The notes under the pieces were generated by a model that saw only the letters and a program-made list of their open reading frames with translations, ran no database searches and was not told where the DNA came from. Positions 1-7,526 of a DNA stretch of 51,836 nt are shown here, piece after piece. The DNA is taken from contig MWDJ01000023.1 in assembly GCA_002070505.1 (NCBI GenBank), positions 1-51,836 on the forward strand. The letters run 5' to 3'. Position 1 is the stretch's first letter. Every line of letters starts with the position of its first letter. The translations under genes were made by a program, and so were the position numbers. The DNA comes from Bacteroidetes bacterium ADurb.Bin145. Lineage in GTDB: Bacteria; Bacteroidota; Bacteroidia; Bacteroidales; VadinHA17.

Positions 1-137
1 TATAGCCAACCTGCTTTTTAGCAACGATATAGATAAATTTAACCAATGTTGTAAATTTTTGTCATGTACTTAGTTCACTTATAGTAATTCCATCTGTTCT
101 AAAAGACACATCCCCTCAGGCAGATCCTGAAAGAGCA

Positions 138-443
138 GTGCCGGGTATTGTATTCGTTATCATTATCCACCTGCTGATTGTGGCAGCACTGGTAAGGACA
201 ATCCTGATTAATAAACGGGGAGCGAAACTTAATAAAGGACCACTAATTGCTGCAGGAGTGATGTTACTCCTATTGAGCTTAATGGTCCTGGATGGTGCAA
301 CTGCTTATAAAGACAATACCGATCCTACTATGAAAAGAGCAGCTATTTCAATGTTTATTGGCGCCGGATTCAACTTTATTGCCAGTGTGCTGACTCTGTT
401 TACTTCATGCTATTCACGAGGAAGACGTCTACCTTCGGCATGA
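138..443 (+). CDS. small predicted membrane protein, unknown function
   Basis: A 101-residue frame that begins with GTG directly after an in-frame stop. It is strongly hydrophobic, with three likely membrane spans at about residues 3-23, 35-53 and 68-88, and a short basic tail. The loop between spans 2 and 3 contains a small charged stretch (about YKDNTD, residues 57-62). I do not recognise the family. The gene stands alone, about 140 bases ahead of another membrane protein on the same strand. The GTG start and lack of a ribosome binding site leave the exact start uncertain, but the uniform membrane-protein composition argues for a real gene. Confidence 0.5.
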   Translation: MPGIVFVIIIHLLIVAALVRTILINKRGAKLNKGPLIAAGVMLLLLSLMVLDGATAYKDNTDPTMKRAAISMFIGAGFNFIASVLTLFTSCYSRGRRLPSA

Positions 444-580
444 ATTGTATTTTTCCACGCGAGTACCTCTATCATTATTTCTTGATATAATGTTTAATGA
501 TAAACGACAAAAAATTGAATCTGGCTTTCACCTGTGAATTCAGGAATATGGCTTCTTAAAAATAATTAAATCCAAAGAGA

Positions 581-1288
581 ATGAAACTTAGAACTGCTAA
601 AACCCTTCAGATATTAACAGGTATATATCTGGTTTTGTATGTAATAGGTATTGTAAGCTCACTGCTGAATAGTGAATTGTCTTTTTTAAATCTATCAGAC
701 AATTTATTTTTATTGCTCTTTCTTATATTCATATCCGGTTTTGTCTTGTGCTGGAAGCAGGAGAAAATCGCAGGTATTATTTTAATGATCTGGAATGCAG
801 GTATCTGGGCGTATGGACTTTTTTTAAACAGGCATCAGGATGGTGGTATGTTTTGTGTCATGGCTGTTCCGGTTCTGGTCCTGGGGACATTATTAATTCT
901 TCGGTGGTATAAAAGCTCTGTGTCACCGCAACCATCTGTACAACAGCAATGGAAATTCATTCTTCGTGTTCTTCTCATCAATTATCTTGTCCTCTATATC
1001 ATTGTTGTGATTTCTGAGATTACAAACGGTAAGCATACTGATTACTTTAGCTTACCTTATATTTTATTCCCAATGCTGCTTCTGATATTTTGTACGGGTT
1101 TTATATTATCATGGAAGAGGGAATTTCTGGCAGGTCTATTATTTATATTCTGGTATGCAATTTTGACTCTGGGCTCAGTTACCAGTTTTGAATTTCGTGG
1201 TTCGGGACCATGGATCTTATTTGGTGTTCCAATCCTTCTCCAGGGCTTATTTTATATCAAGAACCATTTTCAGTACAAACCCGGATAA
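581..1288 (+). CDS. membrane protein with two homologous four-helix halves
   Basis: A 235-residue integral membrane protein, unrecognised by name. Residues about 8-110 and 124-232 look like copies of one unit. Each half has a hydrophobic helix, a second helix followed by the block GF-[VI]-L-[CS]-WK, an AG-[IL]-[IL] helix with W, and a final helix with VP-[VI]-L-x-x-G. That gives about eight membrane spans. The ATG at 581 follows an AAAGAGA purine stretch. It ends about 75 bases before the oppositely oriented esterase gene. The duplication is visible directly in the protein. Function cannot be assigned; a sensor, transporter or scaffold role would be guesswork. Confidence 0.7.
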   Translation: MKLRTAKTLQILTGIYLVLYVIGIVSSLLNSELSFLNLSDNLFLLLFLIFISGFVLCWKQEKIAGIILMIWNAGIWAYGLFLNRHQDGGMFCVMAVPVLVLGTLLILRWYKSSVSPQPSVQQQWKFILRVLLINYLVLYIIVVISEITNGKHTDYFSLPYILFPMLLLIFCTGFILSWKREFLAGLLFIFWYAILTLGSVTSFEFRGSGPWILFGVPILLQGLFYIKNHFQYKPG

Positions 1289-1292
1289 ATAT

Positions 1293-1435
1293 CTTATGCA
1301 AGAAAATATGCGGGAGCAACTCAATTATTGAATACTTTTTATCGATCAATTTATTGTGGGTATTATTTATACAGCGTCACGAATGCTCTCATATAGGCTG
1401 CCGGCATGCAGGTAACATGTGATTCGTCTTCAAAA
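1293..1435. repeat. copy 1 of a duplicated segment spanning the esterase 3' end
   Basis: This segment covers the last codons of the esterase gene and the sequence just beyond its stop. It matches 2541-2686 at most positions with scattered substitutions and small indels. Shared stretches include the CAATTATT..AATACTTTTT..ATCGATCAA part and the CAGCGTCACGAATGCT part. It is the intact parent of the remnant at 2541-2686. Confidence 0.75.
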
Positions 1436-2301
1436 ACCTGAAAATCAACAGTTAAATTCTGATAATTCCGGGAGAGTAGTTGCGATTCCATTTTTCGCAG
1501 ATTTTGAAGTGTTGCTCCTCCTTCAAGGCTTCCGGCTGAGATAAATAACTTTGCATTCAGATCGCTGTGTGATCCGGCATATTCTTCCTCTATACGGAAT
1601 AGTATCCCATTATCCCATGTTATACTCGGACTACCGGCATAATATTTATTAAATAATTCAGGATGTTTAAATAGTGCATAGAGGCAGAACAGTCCTCCAT
1701 AAGAATAACCTGCAAGTGTTCTGTCAGTTCTTGAAACATGGTAACCGGATTCAATAAAAGGAATGAGCTCTGAAACAATGAAGTTCAGGAATTTTTCTGC
1801 ACCACCTGAATTTACGGTCATTTCCCTGCCGGATAGTCTGGAAAGCATTTCACGTGTATTTTTGTCGGTCGTCGGTACATTAGTAGGGGTCAGGTCCCTG
1901 GTCCTCCATGCTGACCAGTCTTCCAGCCCCCTGATCTTATAACCGACACCGACAACAATTACTTCGGGAAAATCCGTCCTGGGAAATCCCAGAAGAAAAG
2001 AAATATTTGCAATCATCGGAAAGCTTCGGTTAGCGTCAGTTACATACATGACAGGGAAGACCCTGGAGCTATCGGGATGATAGGTTGTTGGCAGGTGGAC
2101 CATGATTTCGAAATCCTGGTCAAATAATTTTGAATGTAGTATGACTGATTCAGTGTAAGGAACAGTAGCAAGTGATTTTTTGAATACCGGAACCTCTTTG
2201 GCTTTTACTGTTTGAGAAAAAGAATTAATACCGATTGCCTGAAGAAGCATACAAAATATTACTATCTGGCATTTAATCACGAGGGGAAAGAGTTTTTTCA
2301 T
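1363..2301 (-). CDS. secreted alpha/beta hydrolase, esterase-D/IroE-like
   Basis: A 312-residue protein with an N-terminal signal peptide (residues 1-30, ending near SFSQ), so it is exported. The body is a serine esterase of the Pfam Esterase (esterase D / enterochelin-esterase) type. The nucleophile elbow GYSYGG places Ser200 as catalytic residue, and His295 in the DESH context near the C-terminus is the likely catalytic His. An FPVMYVTDA block at about 82-90 fits the first core strand of this family. Known members cut ester bonds in siderophores, glutathione conjugates or acylated sugars; the substrate cannot be told here. The last 23 codons are duplicated as a decayed fragment at 2572-2686. 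The ATG start is preceded by an AAGAAGG purine stretch. Confidence 0.85.
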   Translation of the reverse strand: MKKLFPLVIKCQIVIFCMLLQAIGINSFSQTVKAKEVPVFKKSLATVPYTESVILHSKLFDQDFEIMVHLPTTYHPDSSRVFPVMYVTDANRSFPMIANISFLLGFPRTDFPEVIVVGVGYKIRGLEDWSAWRTRDLTPTNVPTTDKNTREMLSRLSGREMTVNSGGAEKFLNFIVSELIPFIESGYHVSRTDRTLAGYSYGGLFCLYALFKHPELFNKYYAGSPSITWDNGILFRIEEEYAGSHSDLNAKLFISAGSLEGGATLQNLRKMESQLLSRNYQNLTVDFQVFEDESHVTCMPAAYMRAFVTLYK

Positions 2302-2750
2302 AAAGAAGGTTTAATTCATAATTAAGCCAAAAGACGGACTAATCTTTCAGACAACGTACTGAAAAATCATTATTAAGATTAATCCGTTTTTCATATTACA
2401 GGGGTTTATAAGTGTGTGAAAGAACTATTTAATTCAAATTTATGAATTAGGATGACACAAGTCAAATAAATATGGCTTTCGTATTAGTAATTTACATTCA
2501 TTTAATGCGTTACAGAGACTTCAGACATTATTATTTGTTTCATTTATGCGAACATATGCGAGAAATGCTCAATTATTCAATACTTTTTTATCGATCAAAT
2601 TATTGTGGGTCTTATTTCTTCAGCGTCACGAATGCTTTCATAAAGCTGCCGGCATACAGGCAACTTGTGATTCGTCTTCAATAACTCAGCGGGAGCGAGA
2701 GTGTTGAAACCCATTAACTGAAATAGAGCGGAATCGGGGTTACTGCTATT
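2302..2750. other. gene-free region with decayed sequence
   Basis: The 449 bases between the esterase start and the VOC pseudogene contain no convincing intact gene. The first part (2302-2470) is the AT-rich upstream region of the minus-strand esterase. From about 2541 it carries the degenerate copy of the esterase tail. The short plus-strand open frame across 2472-2684 runs antisense to that remnant and is judged spurious. Confidence 0.6.
2541..2686 (-). pseudogene. remnant of a duplicated esterase gene 3' end
   Basis: Read on the minus strand, bases about 2620-2675 encode EDESQVACMPAA. This corresponds to EDESHVTCMPAA at the end of the intact esterase (1363-2301). The catalytic His is replaced by Gln. 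One base is missing after the second Ala codon, so the frame runs into TGA instead of YMRAFVTLYK. Homology continues downstream of the old stop to about 2541 but does not extend upstream past about 2686. Only the tail of a second gene copy survives, from an old tandem or segmental duplication followed by deletion. Confidence 0.7.
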
Positions 2751-3083
2751 TCATCGGGAAGCTACGAGCAACTTGGCAATCTCGAACTTTTTCATTTTGA
2801 GTAAGGCATCCATTAAATTTTTGGATTTCGCTGGGTCAAGCACCTCCCAGGCAGTATCAAGCCCCTCAGTATTTTCATAGATAATGTCTAATGAGATCAA
2901 AGGATTGATCCTGAATTCAGGTCCACCGTTGAGCAACATGAATTTCTGCCCCGATGATTCAAAAATTTCTACAAGCTGATTGTCTGACTTTATTTCAGAA
3001 TCTTTGAACACAGAGCAATAATATTCCGCTGATTCTCTTGCATTCCCATCAAATCAAAGATAGCGATATAAATTGTTTTTCAT
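2751..3083 (-). pseudogene. broken VOC-family (PhnB-like) gene with in-frame TGA and internal deletion
   Basis: From an ATG at 3081-3083 the frame reads MKNNLYRYL, then TGA at 3054-3056, then FDGNARESAEYYCSVF and onward to a stop at 2751. The family (PhnB / 3-demethylubiquinone-methyltransferase-like VOC proteins) has LWFDGNA at this place, so the TGA sits exactly where a Trp TGG is expected. GQKFMLLNGGPEFR and the tail KNLMDALLKMKKFEI are typical. The segment between WEVL and DPAKS, where the family normally has the second metal-ligand strand and a GWLKDKYG-type motif, is missing in frame. Two independent lesions argue for a dead gene. An 86-residue product from an internal start at 3011 is open but would lack half the fold. 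Confidence 0.8.
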
Positions 3084-3121
3084 GGGTAGTTATTTTAAAC
3101 CTTACTAGTGCAAATCAGTTA

Positions 3122-3397
3122 TTACTTTTCAGAGCAGTTAAACATCCACTGAATTCCGAATTTATCCCTGCAGCTGCCATAATAATCCCCCCAGAACATC
3201 ACCTGTAATTCCTGCTCCACTTTGCCGCCGGCTGAAAGTTCATCGAAAAGATGTTTGGTCTCTTCTTCCTCTGTGGTTCTTTCAAAATTTAAATATGTGC
3301 TTAAGGTTACCATATTATTAATTTTTAAAATTTGTACAGGTACTGGAATATTATAACAATCAGATATGGAAATTGTTCCTGTGAAATTAAAGGCCAA
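3122..3397 (-). pseudogene. 5'-truncated VOC-family gene fragment
   Basis: Residues about 30-91 match the C-terminal half of PhnB-like VOC proteins, with ETKHLFDELSAGGKVE, MFWGDYYGSCRDKFGIQWMFN and the closing strand all in place. The N-terminal half of the roughly 140-residue family is absent. The open frame begins with TTG immediately after a TGA, with another TGA two codons further up, and no ATG precedes the homologous part. It is next to a second broken VOC gene on the same strand. An active short protein is possible but unlikely, because one of the two beta-alpha-beta-beta-beta modules is missing. Confidence 0.65.
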
Positions 3398-3538
3398 TCA
3401 ATCTCATCTTATACTTCCAGACAGTTGAAAGCCTAAGCAAAAACTCAGATAAGTGAACTTTTAAATAAAGTAAATAGAAGCAAGGAAAATAAATTCTTTG
3501 GGATATTATCTCCATCTCTTAAATCCAAAAATATTGCT

Positions 3539-4654
3539 TCATTCCAGAAATCTGGCTGCCTTATTCATTAGCCTGTCGAAACATCTATCTACTTCATAAG
3601 CAGCACTTCCCGACAATCTGGGAAAGGGATTCTCATGTGTATAGTCATATTGAAAATCAATGACTTCGAACCGGCTGTCATTACCCAGTGTTTCAATGAC
3701 TCCTGTCGCTGGAGTAACCTTGTCCTGGGCAAGTGCTATGGCATAGATCCTGTCCTTCAGTTTTTTCAAAACTTTTTCCCTGACATCTCTGAAACGGTTA
3801 AAACTGATCATCGAGCGGAATGCCATTCCCATATTGCCGGAGGCAATCCTGCCTAACAGCGAATTACGCCTGCGGATATCGTTCTCGAAAAGGTTTTCGT
3901 AATAGTCATATAGTTTATCATAGGCAAGCTTATCCATAATATGGCGTGACTCCCCATACATACTGCTGAAAACTGATCCTCCGCAGAACATAAAGATCTT
4001 TGAATCATTAAAATAGCCTTCGTCATCAGACATTATCATTATCTGAGCGAGGAAAGCACCTATTGAATATGAAAATATGTTAACTGCCTTAACTGCAGGA
4101 ATGACAGGGTGTTTCCCAGTCCTTATCTGGTTAACAAGCAGTTTTATATCGTTTATAGTCTGGTAACCTGACTTAACGAATCTCCCTGGATCGTCGGAAA
4201 GTCTGCAGCTGATAGCGATATTTGCAAAACTCGAATTCCTGATCAATCCTCTGGTTACACTTTGCTCCCTGGAGTATTTCAGCATCGACCTGGGATCTTT
4301 CCACGAATCCGGAGCTCTGTTTATATGAAAAGATATCGGGAATAATATCACATAGCTTCCGGTTGATACGGACAGGTAGTATGCCCAGGCAAGATATTTG
4401 TTCCAGCTTCTTTCATTCAGTCCGTGGAGGAGAAGGATCACCTTATTGCTGATCCCGGCAGGCACAAATACCGGATACGAAAACTCAAAGTTCTCGGCGA
4501 TCGAAAAATCATTGCCGCTGTACAGATCCCGGGAGAGGGTGTCTGAAACGAAACCCATATTGAGAATCTGTGTTCCTGAACAGGGCAATGATATCTGCCT
4601 GGATTCAATATCAAAGGCTGAAGTCAGTTCTGCGTATTTTATCGAATAGACCAT
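3539..4654 (-). CDS. alpha/beta-hydrolase-fold protein
   Basis: A 371-residue protein without an obvious signal peptide. Residues 70-85 (KVILLLHGLNERSWNKY) form the first core strand and oxyanion-hole HG of an alpha/beta hydrolase. FSYSIGAF gives a nucleophile elbow with Ser197. A late YDYTHENPF segment offers the catalytic His. An Asp/Glu is expected near KDRIYAIALAQDKVTP, where the family has DxxTP. It is divergent from the LytTR regulator gene, with about 220 bases between the starts, so joint control is possible. Substrate unknown. It could be an esterase, a lipase or a polyester depolymerase-like enzyme. Confidence 0.7.
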   Translation of the reverse strand: MVYSIKYAELTSAFDIESRQISLPCSGTQILNMGFVSDTLSRDLYSGNDFSIAENFEFSYPVFVPAGISNKVILLLHGLNERSWNKYLAWAYYLSVSTGSYVILFPISFHINRAPDSWKDPRSMLKYSREQSVTRGLIRNSSFANIAISCRLSDDPGRFVKSGYQTINDIKLLVNQIRTGKHPVIPAVKAVNIFSYSIGAFLAQIMIMSDDEGYFNDSKIFMFCGGSVFSSMYGESRHIMDKLAYDKLYDYYENLFENDIRRRNSLLGRIASGNMGMAFRSMISFNRFRDVREKVLKKLKDRIYAIALAQDKVTPATGVIETLGNDSRFEVIDFQYDYTHENPFPRLSGSAAYEVDRCFDRLMNKAARFLE

Positions 4655-4846
4655 ATTTCGGTTAAATGAACTAGATCAGGCATCAAAGGAATAATGTTCA
4701 AATTTGTTCTGCAAAATGATGTGTCAGAACGCGGGAGTGTGTGACGAAAAGCAAAACTTCGTGACGAATTTGTATTATAAGGGACGAAAACCAGGTTATG
4801 TTTCAAGGCAAAATGACAGCATATCAAACCTGAGAAATAAAAACCT

Positions 4847-4854
4847 TATTTTTG
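4847..4854 (+). promoter_or_regulatory. Bacteroidota -7 box (TATTTTTG) ahead of the LytTR gene
   Basis: TATTTTTG matches the TAnnTTTG -7 consensus of the Bacteroidota housekeeping sigma factor. It lies 20 bases before the ATG at 4875. This supports that ATG as the start, rather than an upstream in-frame ATG at 4704 that would put the promoter inside the gene. A clear TTG -33 element was not seen. Confidence 0.5.
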
Positions 4855-4874
4855 CATTTCTTAATGAAGAAGGA

Positions 4875-5717
4875 ATGTCTGACAGTCAGAAACCGATCCC
4901 GCATTATCTGATAGAAAAGAGGAATATCATAAACCTGATTCTTTTCACGGCTTTCTTTGCACTTGTTTTTATAAACCTGTATGCCCCCTTTGGTTCCGAC
5001 AAGTGGTTTGACCTTACAAAAATTGAATTCTTCACATTCTCAAGCCTTGTAATACTTCTGGGCGTCCTGGTTGTAGTTATAAGCCGTGTTTTGATGTACC
5101 TGGTAAGTAAAAGAAGAGTGATTACCTTGCTTATGTTCTTTTTATGGATAGCTGCCGAAATTTTTGCCATGGCCCTTTTCTATGCTCTCTTCGAGAAATT
5201 TGCCCTCCACGACAAAAGGGAATTCATTCATCTGATAAACATATCTGCCCGGAGCACTGCCCTTGTATTGCTTCTTCCATACTCAGTTTCCTGGCTGTAT
5301 TTGTCGTGGCATGATAAAAAGGAGCAGATCAGGATTCTCGCCGAAGGTAATAATACTCCCGACATGATCCCCTTTTATGACGACAGGTCGGTGCTTAAAT
5401 TCTCTGTTAAAAGAGACGGGCTGCTCTATCTCGAAGCTTCTGAAAACTATATAACGATCTGTTACCTCAACAAAGGTAAGGTTTCAAAATACCTGCTCAG
5501 GTCAACAATGAAGAAACTGGAGGAGAACTTTGCAGGAACGAACATAATCCGTTGCCACAGATCATATATGGTTAATTTCGAAAAGGTTAAGGTCATAAGG
5601 AAAGAAAAGGAAGGATTGAAACTTGAACTCGACAATCCTGAAGTGATGGATATCCCGCTATCAAAAACTTACCTTACCAACGTTATGCAAAACTTCGCAA
5701 AATTCAGTGAAGCATGA
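4875..5717 (+). CDS. membrane-anchored LytTR-family transcriptional regulator
   Basis: A 280-residue protein. The N-terminal part carries four membrane helices (about residues 17-37, 51-73, 81-103 and 118-137). A linker leads to a C-terminal LytTR DNA-binding domain (about 180-275) with YLEASENYITICY, RSTMKKLEE, IIRCHRSYMVNFEKV and the closing PLSKTYL block. LytTR domains bind direct repeats in promoters. The four-helix anchor suggests direct sensing in the membrane without a histidine kinase. The start at 4875 is chosen because AAGAAGGA precedes it and a -7 box lies 20 bases upstream. The frame is open further upstream, but that sequence is poor coding. A divergent hydrolase gene next door is a possible target. 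Confidence 0.85.
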   Translation: MSDSQKPIPHYLIEKRNIINLILFTAFFALVFINLYAPFGSDKWFDLTKIEFFTFSSLVILLGVLVVVISRVLMYLVSKRRVITLLMFFLWIAAEIFAMALFYALFEKFALHDKREFIHLINISARSTALVLLLPYSVSWLYLSWHDKKEQIRILAEGNNTPDMIPFYDDRSVLKFSVKRDGLLYLEASENYITICYLNKGKVSKYLLRSTMKKLEENFAGTNIIRCHRSYMVNFEKVKVIRKEKEGLKLELDNPEVMDIPLSKTYLTNVMQNFAKFSEA

Positions 5718-5950
5718 AAGGCAAGATGATTAAAATTAAGGGCTTATTCATGAAAAATTCGAATATATTTCCAGTCACTTAATTAAATATTAATATATAT
5801 AAGTTAATTAATTAGCATACAATAGTATATAATTAATAATTTATTTATTATTTTTCGACCACCCAAAATGGGATAATTATAATTACAGTTAATGATCAGA
5901 GAAATAAGTAATATCACCTATAAATCCAGTTTTAACTAATTCCGAACGTT
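5718..5950. other. very AT-rich intergenic region
   Basis: This 233-base spacer contains a dense run of TTAATTAA, ATTAATAT and TATATATAA motifs around 5780-5850. It could act as a promoter or nucleoid-protein binding region for the synthetase gene that follows. No gene, RNA or clear terminator hairpin is seen. Confidence 0.4.
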
Positions 5951-7489
5951 ATGCTACTCCACCAGCAATTTGTACGCATGGCAAAGAAACATGCAAAGAA
6001 ACTCGCAATTATTGACAAGACTACAGGGAAGAGTGTAACCTATTCAAAAGCACTCATAGGAGCTCTGATCCTCAGATCAAAATTCCGAAAATACGATAAA
6101 GGTTTTATTGGTATAATGATCCCTACATCAGCCGGGTGCGCACTGGCTTCTGCTGCTGCACTGCTAAGCGGAAGGATACCTGTCATGATCAATTATTCCA
6201 CAGGCGCTGAAATAAACGCCCGGTATGCTCAGAAGAAATGCAAATTCAAGACGATTATAGCTTCGAAGGCTTTATTGGACAAAATAGGTTGTCCGGTCAT
6301 TGAGGGAATGGTCATGATTGAGGATATTATGACCGGAGTTACAACAGGAGATAAGCTGAAAGCTGCCCTTAAGTCGCTGCTACCGGTAAGTATTCTCCTC
6401 TCAACTCTCCATAAAGGGAAAGAAGATGATACTGCTGTAATGCTTTTCACAAGTGGTAGTGAAAAAGATCCGAAAGCCGTTCCGTTGTCCCATAAAAATA
6501 TTGCTTCAAATATTGAAGGATTCAGTGAATATGTCGGGATATCCTCTGAGGATAAGCTGCTGGCTAATCTTGTTTTCTTTCATGTATTCGGTCTGACAGT
6601 CAATCTCTGGGTCCCGTTCTACCATGGTATGACCAGTGTCACTTATGCCAATCCTCTCGATTTTCAGACTATCAGCAGGATAGCGCGTGATGAGAAGCCT
6701 ACCATAATGGTTGGAACACCAAGCTTTTTCTGGGGCTACCTTCAGAAATCAGAACCCGGAGATTTTAAAACCCTTAGATTAATGATAGCAGGAGCTGATA
6801 AATGTCCCGATGCATTAAGAGAAGGATACAGGAATAAGCATAACGTAACTTTGCTTGAAGGTTATGGTGCCACAGAAACATCTCCCGTCATTTCGGTAAA
6901 CTCTCTTGAGTTCAACAGACCGGGCAGCACAGGGAAGGTGGTACCAAACATCCGGGTGAGAATTGAAAATTTCGAAACAGGAAAAGATTGCCAGCCCGGT
7001 GAGGTTGGAAAAATACTTGTAAAGGGACCTTCAGTGATGAACGGATACTATGATGACCCCGCGCAGACTGCTGAAGTTCTTGTTGACGGCTGGTATAACA
7101 CCGGTGACATGGGTTACATGGATGAAGATGGATACCTGTGGCATGCGGGCCGCTTCAAGAGATTCACAAAGATCGGAGGAGAGATGGTATCGCTTGTCAA
7201 AGTTGAGAATACCCTCGAGAAATATCTTCCGCAGGGAGCCTCCTGCTGCGTCGTTGAGGTTATAGATGAGAAAAAGGGCTCGGTAATTGTCGCAACAGTT
7301 TCGCTGGAGGTCAATAAAACTGAAATACTCAGAAAAATGATGAATGATCTCCCGATAATAGCTCTCCCGAGACAATTCATTACAATAAGTGAAATGCCAA
7401 TGATGGGGACAGGTAAGATCGACTTCCGCACAGTGACTAAAATGGTGAATGAAATAATGAGCAGATCAGGTGCCGAGGAAATTAGCTAA
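5951..7489 (+). CDS. AMP-forming acyl synthetase, Aas-type acyl-ACP/acyl-CoA ligase
   Basis: A 512-residue adenylate-forming enzyme. The ATP-binding P-loop is LFTSGSEKDPKAV (166-177). The A5 motif is GYGATETSP (304-312). The A7 motif is YNTGDMG (382-388). The hinge is GRFKRFTKIGGEMVSL (400-415), and the A10 motif MGTGKIDF carries catalytic Lys489. The hinge strongly resembles the C-terminal synthetase domain of Aas (KRFAKIAGEMVSLE), which loads fatty acids onto acyl carrier protein for phospholipid repair. Here it is a free-standing cytoplasmic protein without the PlsC acyltransferase domain. It may therefore salvage free fatty acids by making acyl-ACP or acyl-CoA. The FtsX-like permease follows after 37 bases. 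Start ATG clear; substrate inferred. Confidence 0.85.
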   Translation: MLLHQQFVRMAKKHAKKLAIIDKTTGKSVTYSKALIGALILRSKFRKYDKGFIGIMIPTSAGCALASAAALLSGRIPVMINYSTGAEINARYAQKKCKFKTIIASKALLDKIGCPVIEGMVMIEDIMTGVTTGDKLKAALKSLLPVSILLSTLHKGKEDDTAVMLFTSGSEKDPKAVPLSHKNIASNIEGFSEYVGISSEDKLLANLVFFHVFGLTVNLWVPFYHGMTSVTYANPLDFQTISRIARDEKPTIMVGTPSFFWGYLQKSEPGDFKTLRLMIAGADKCPDALREGYRNKHNVTLLEGYGATETSPVISVNSLEFNRPGSTGKVVPNIRVRIENFETGKDCQPGEVGKILVKGPSVMNGYYDDPAQTAEVLVDGWYNTGDMGYMDEDGYLWHAGRFKRFTKIGGEMVSLVKVENTLEKYLPQGASCCVVEVIDEKKGSVIVATVSLEVNKTEILRKMMNDLPIIALPRQFITISEMPMMGTGKIDFRTVTKMVNEIMSRSGAEEIS

Positions 7490-7526
7490 CTTTAAAGGCT
7501 GATAATATTGTTAATCAATTCCGGCA

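Noticed and set aside
2472-2684. Short plus-strand open frame as a gene
   Set aside because: It lies antisense to the decayed esterase tail and has no family features; a similar open frame exists opposite the intact copy (1210-1422).
3054-3056. TGA read as Trp (alternative genetic code) in the VOC gene
   Set aside because: Several genes in the window, such as pdxA and the permease-kinase gene, end in TGA, and the VOC gene has a second lesion, so simple pseudogenisation is more likely.
4704-4874. N-terminal extension of the LytTR regulator to the ATG at 4704
   Set aside because: The extra 57 residues look non-coding, a promoter-like TATTTTTG lies inside them, and the ATG at 4875 has a purine-rich ribosome site.
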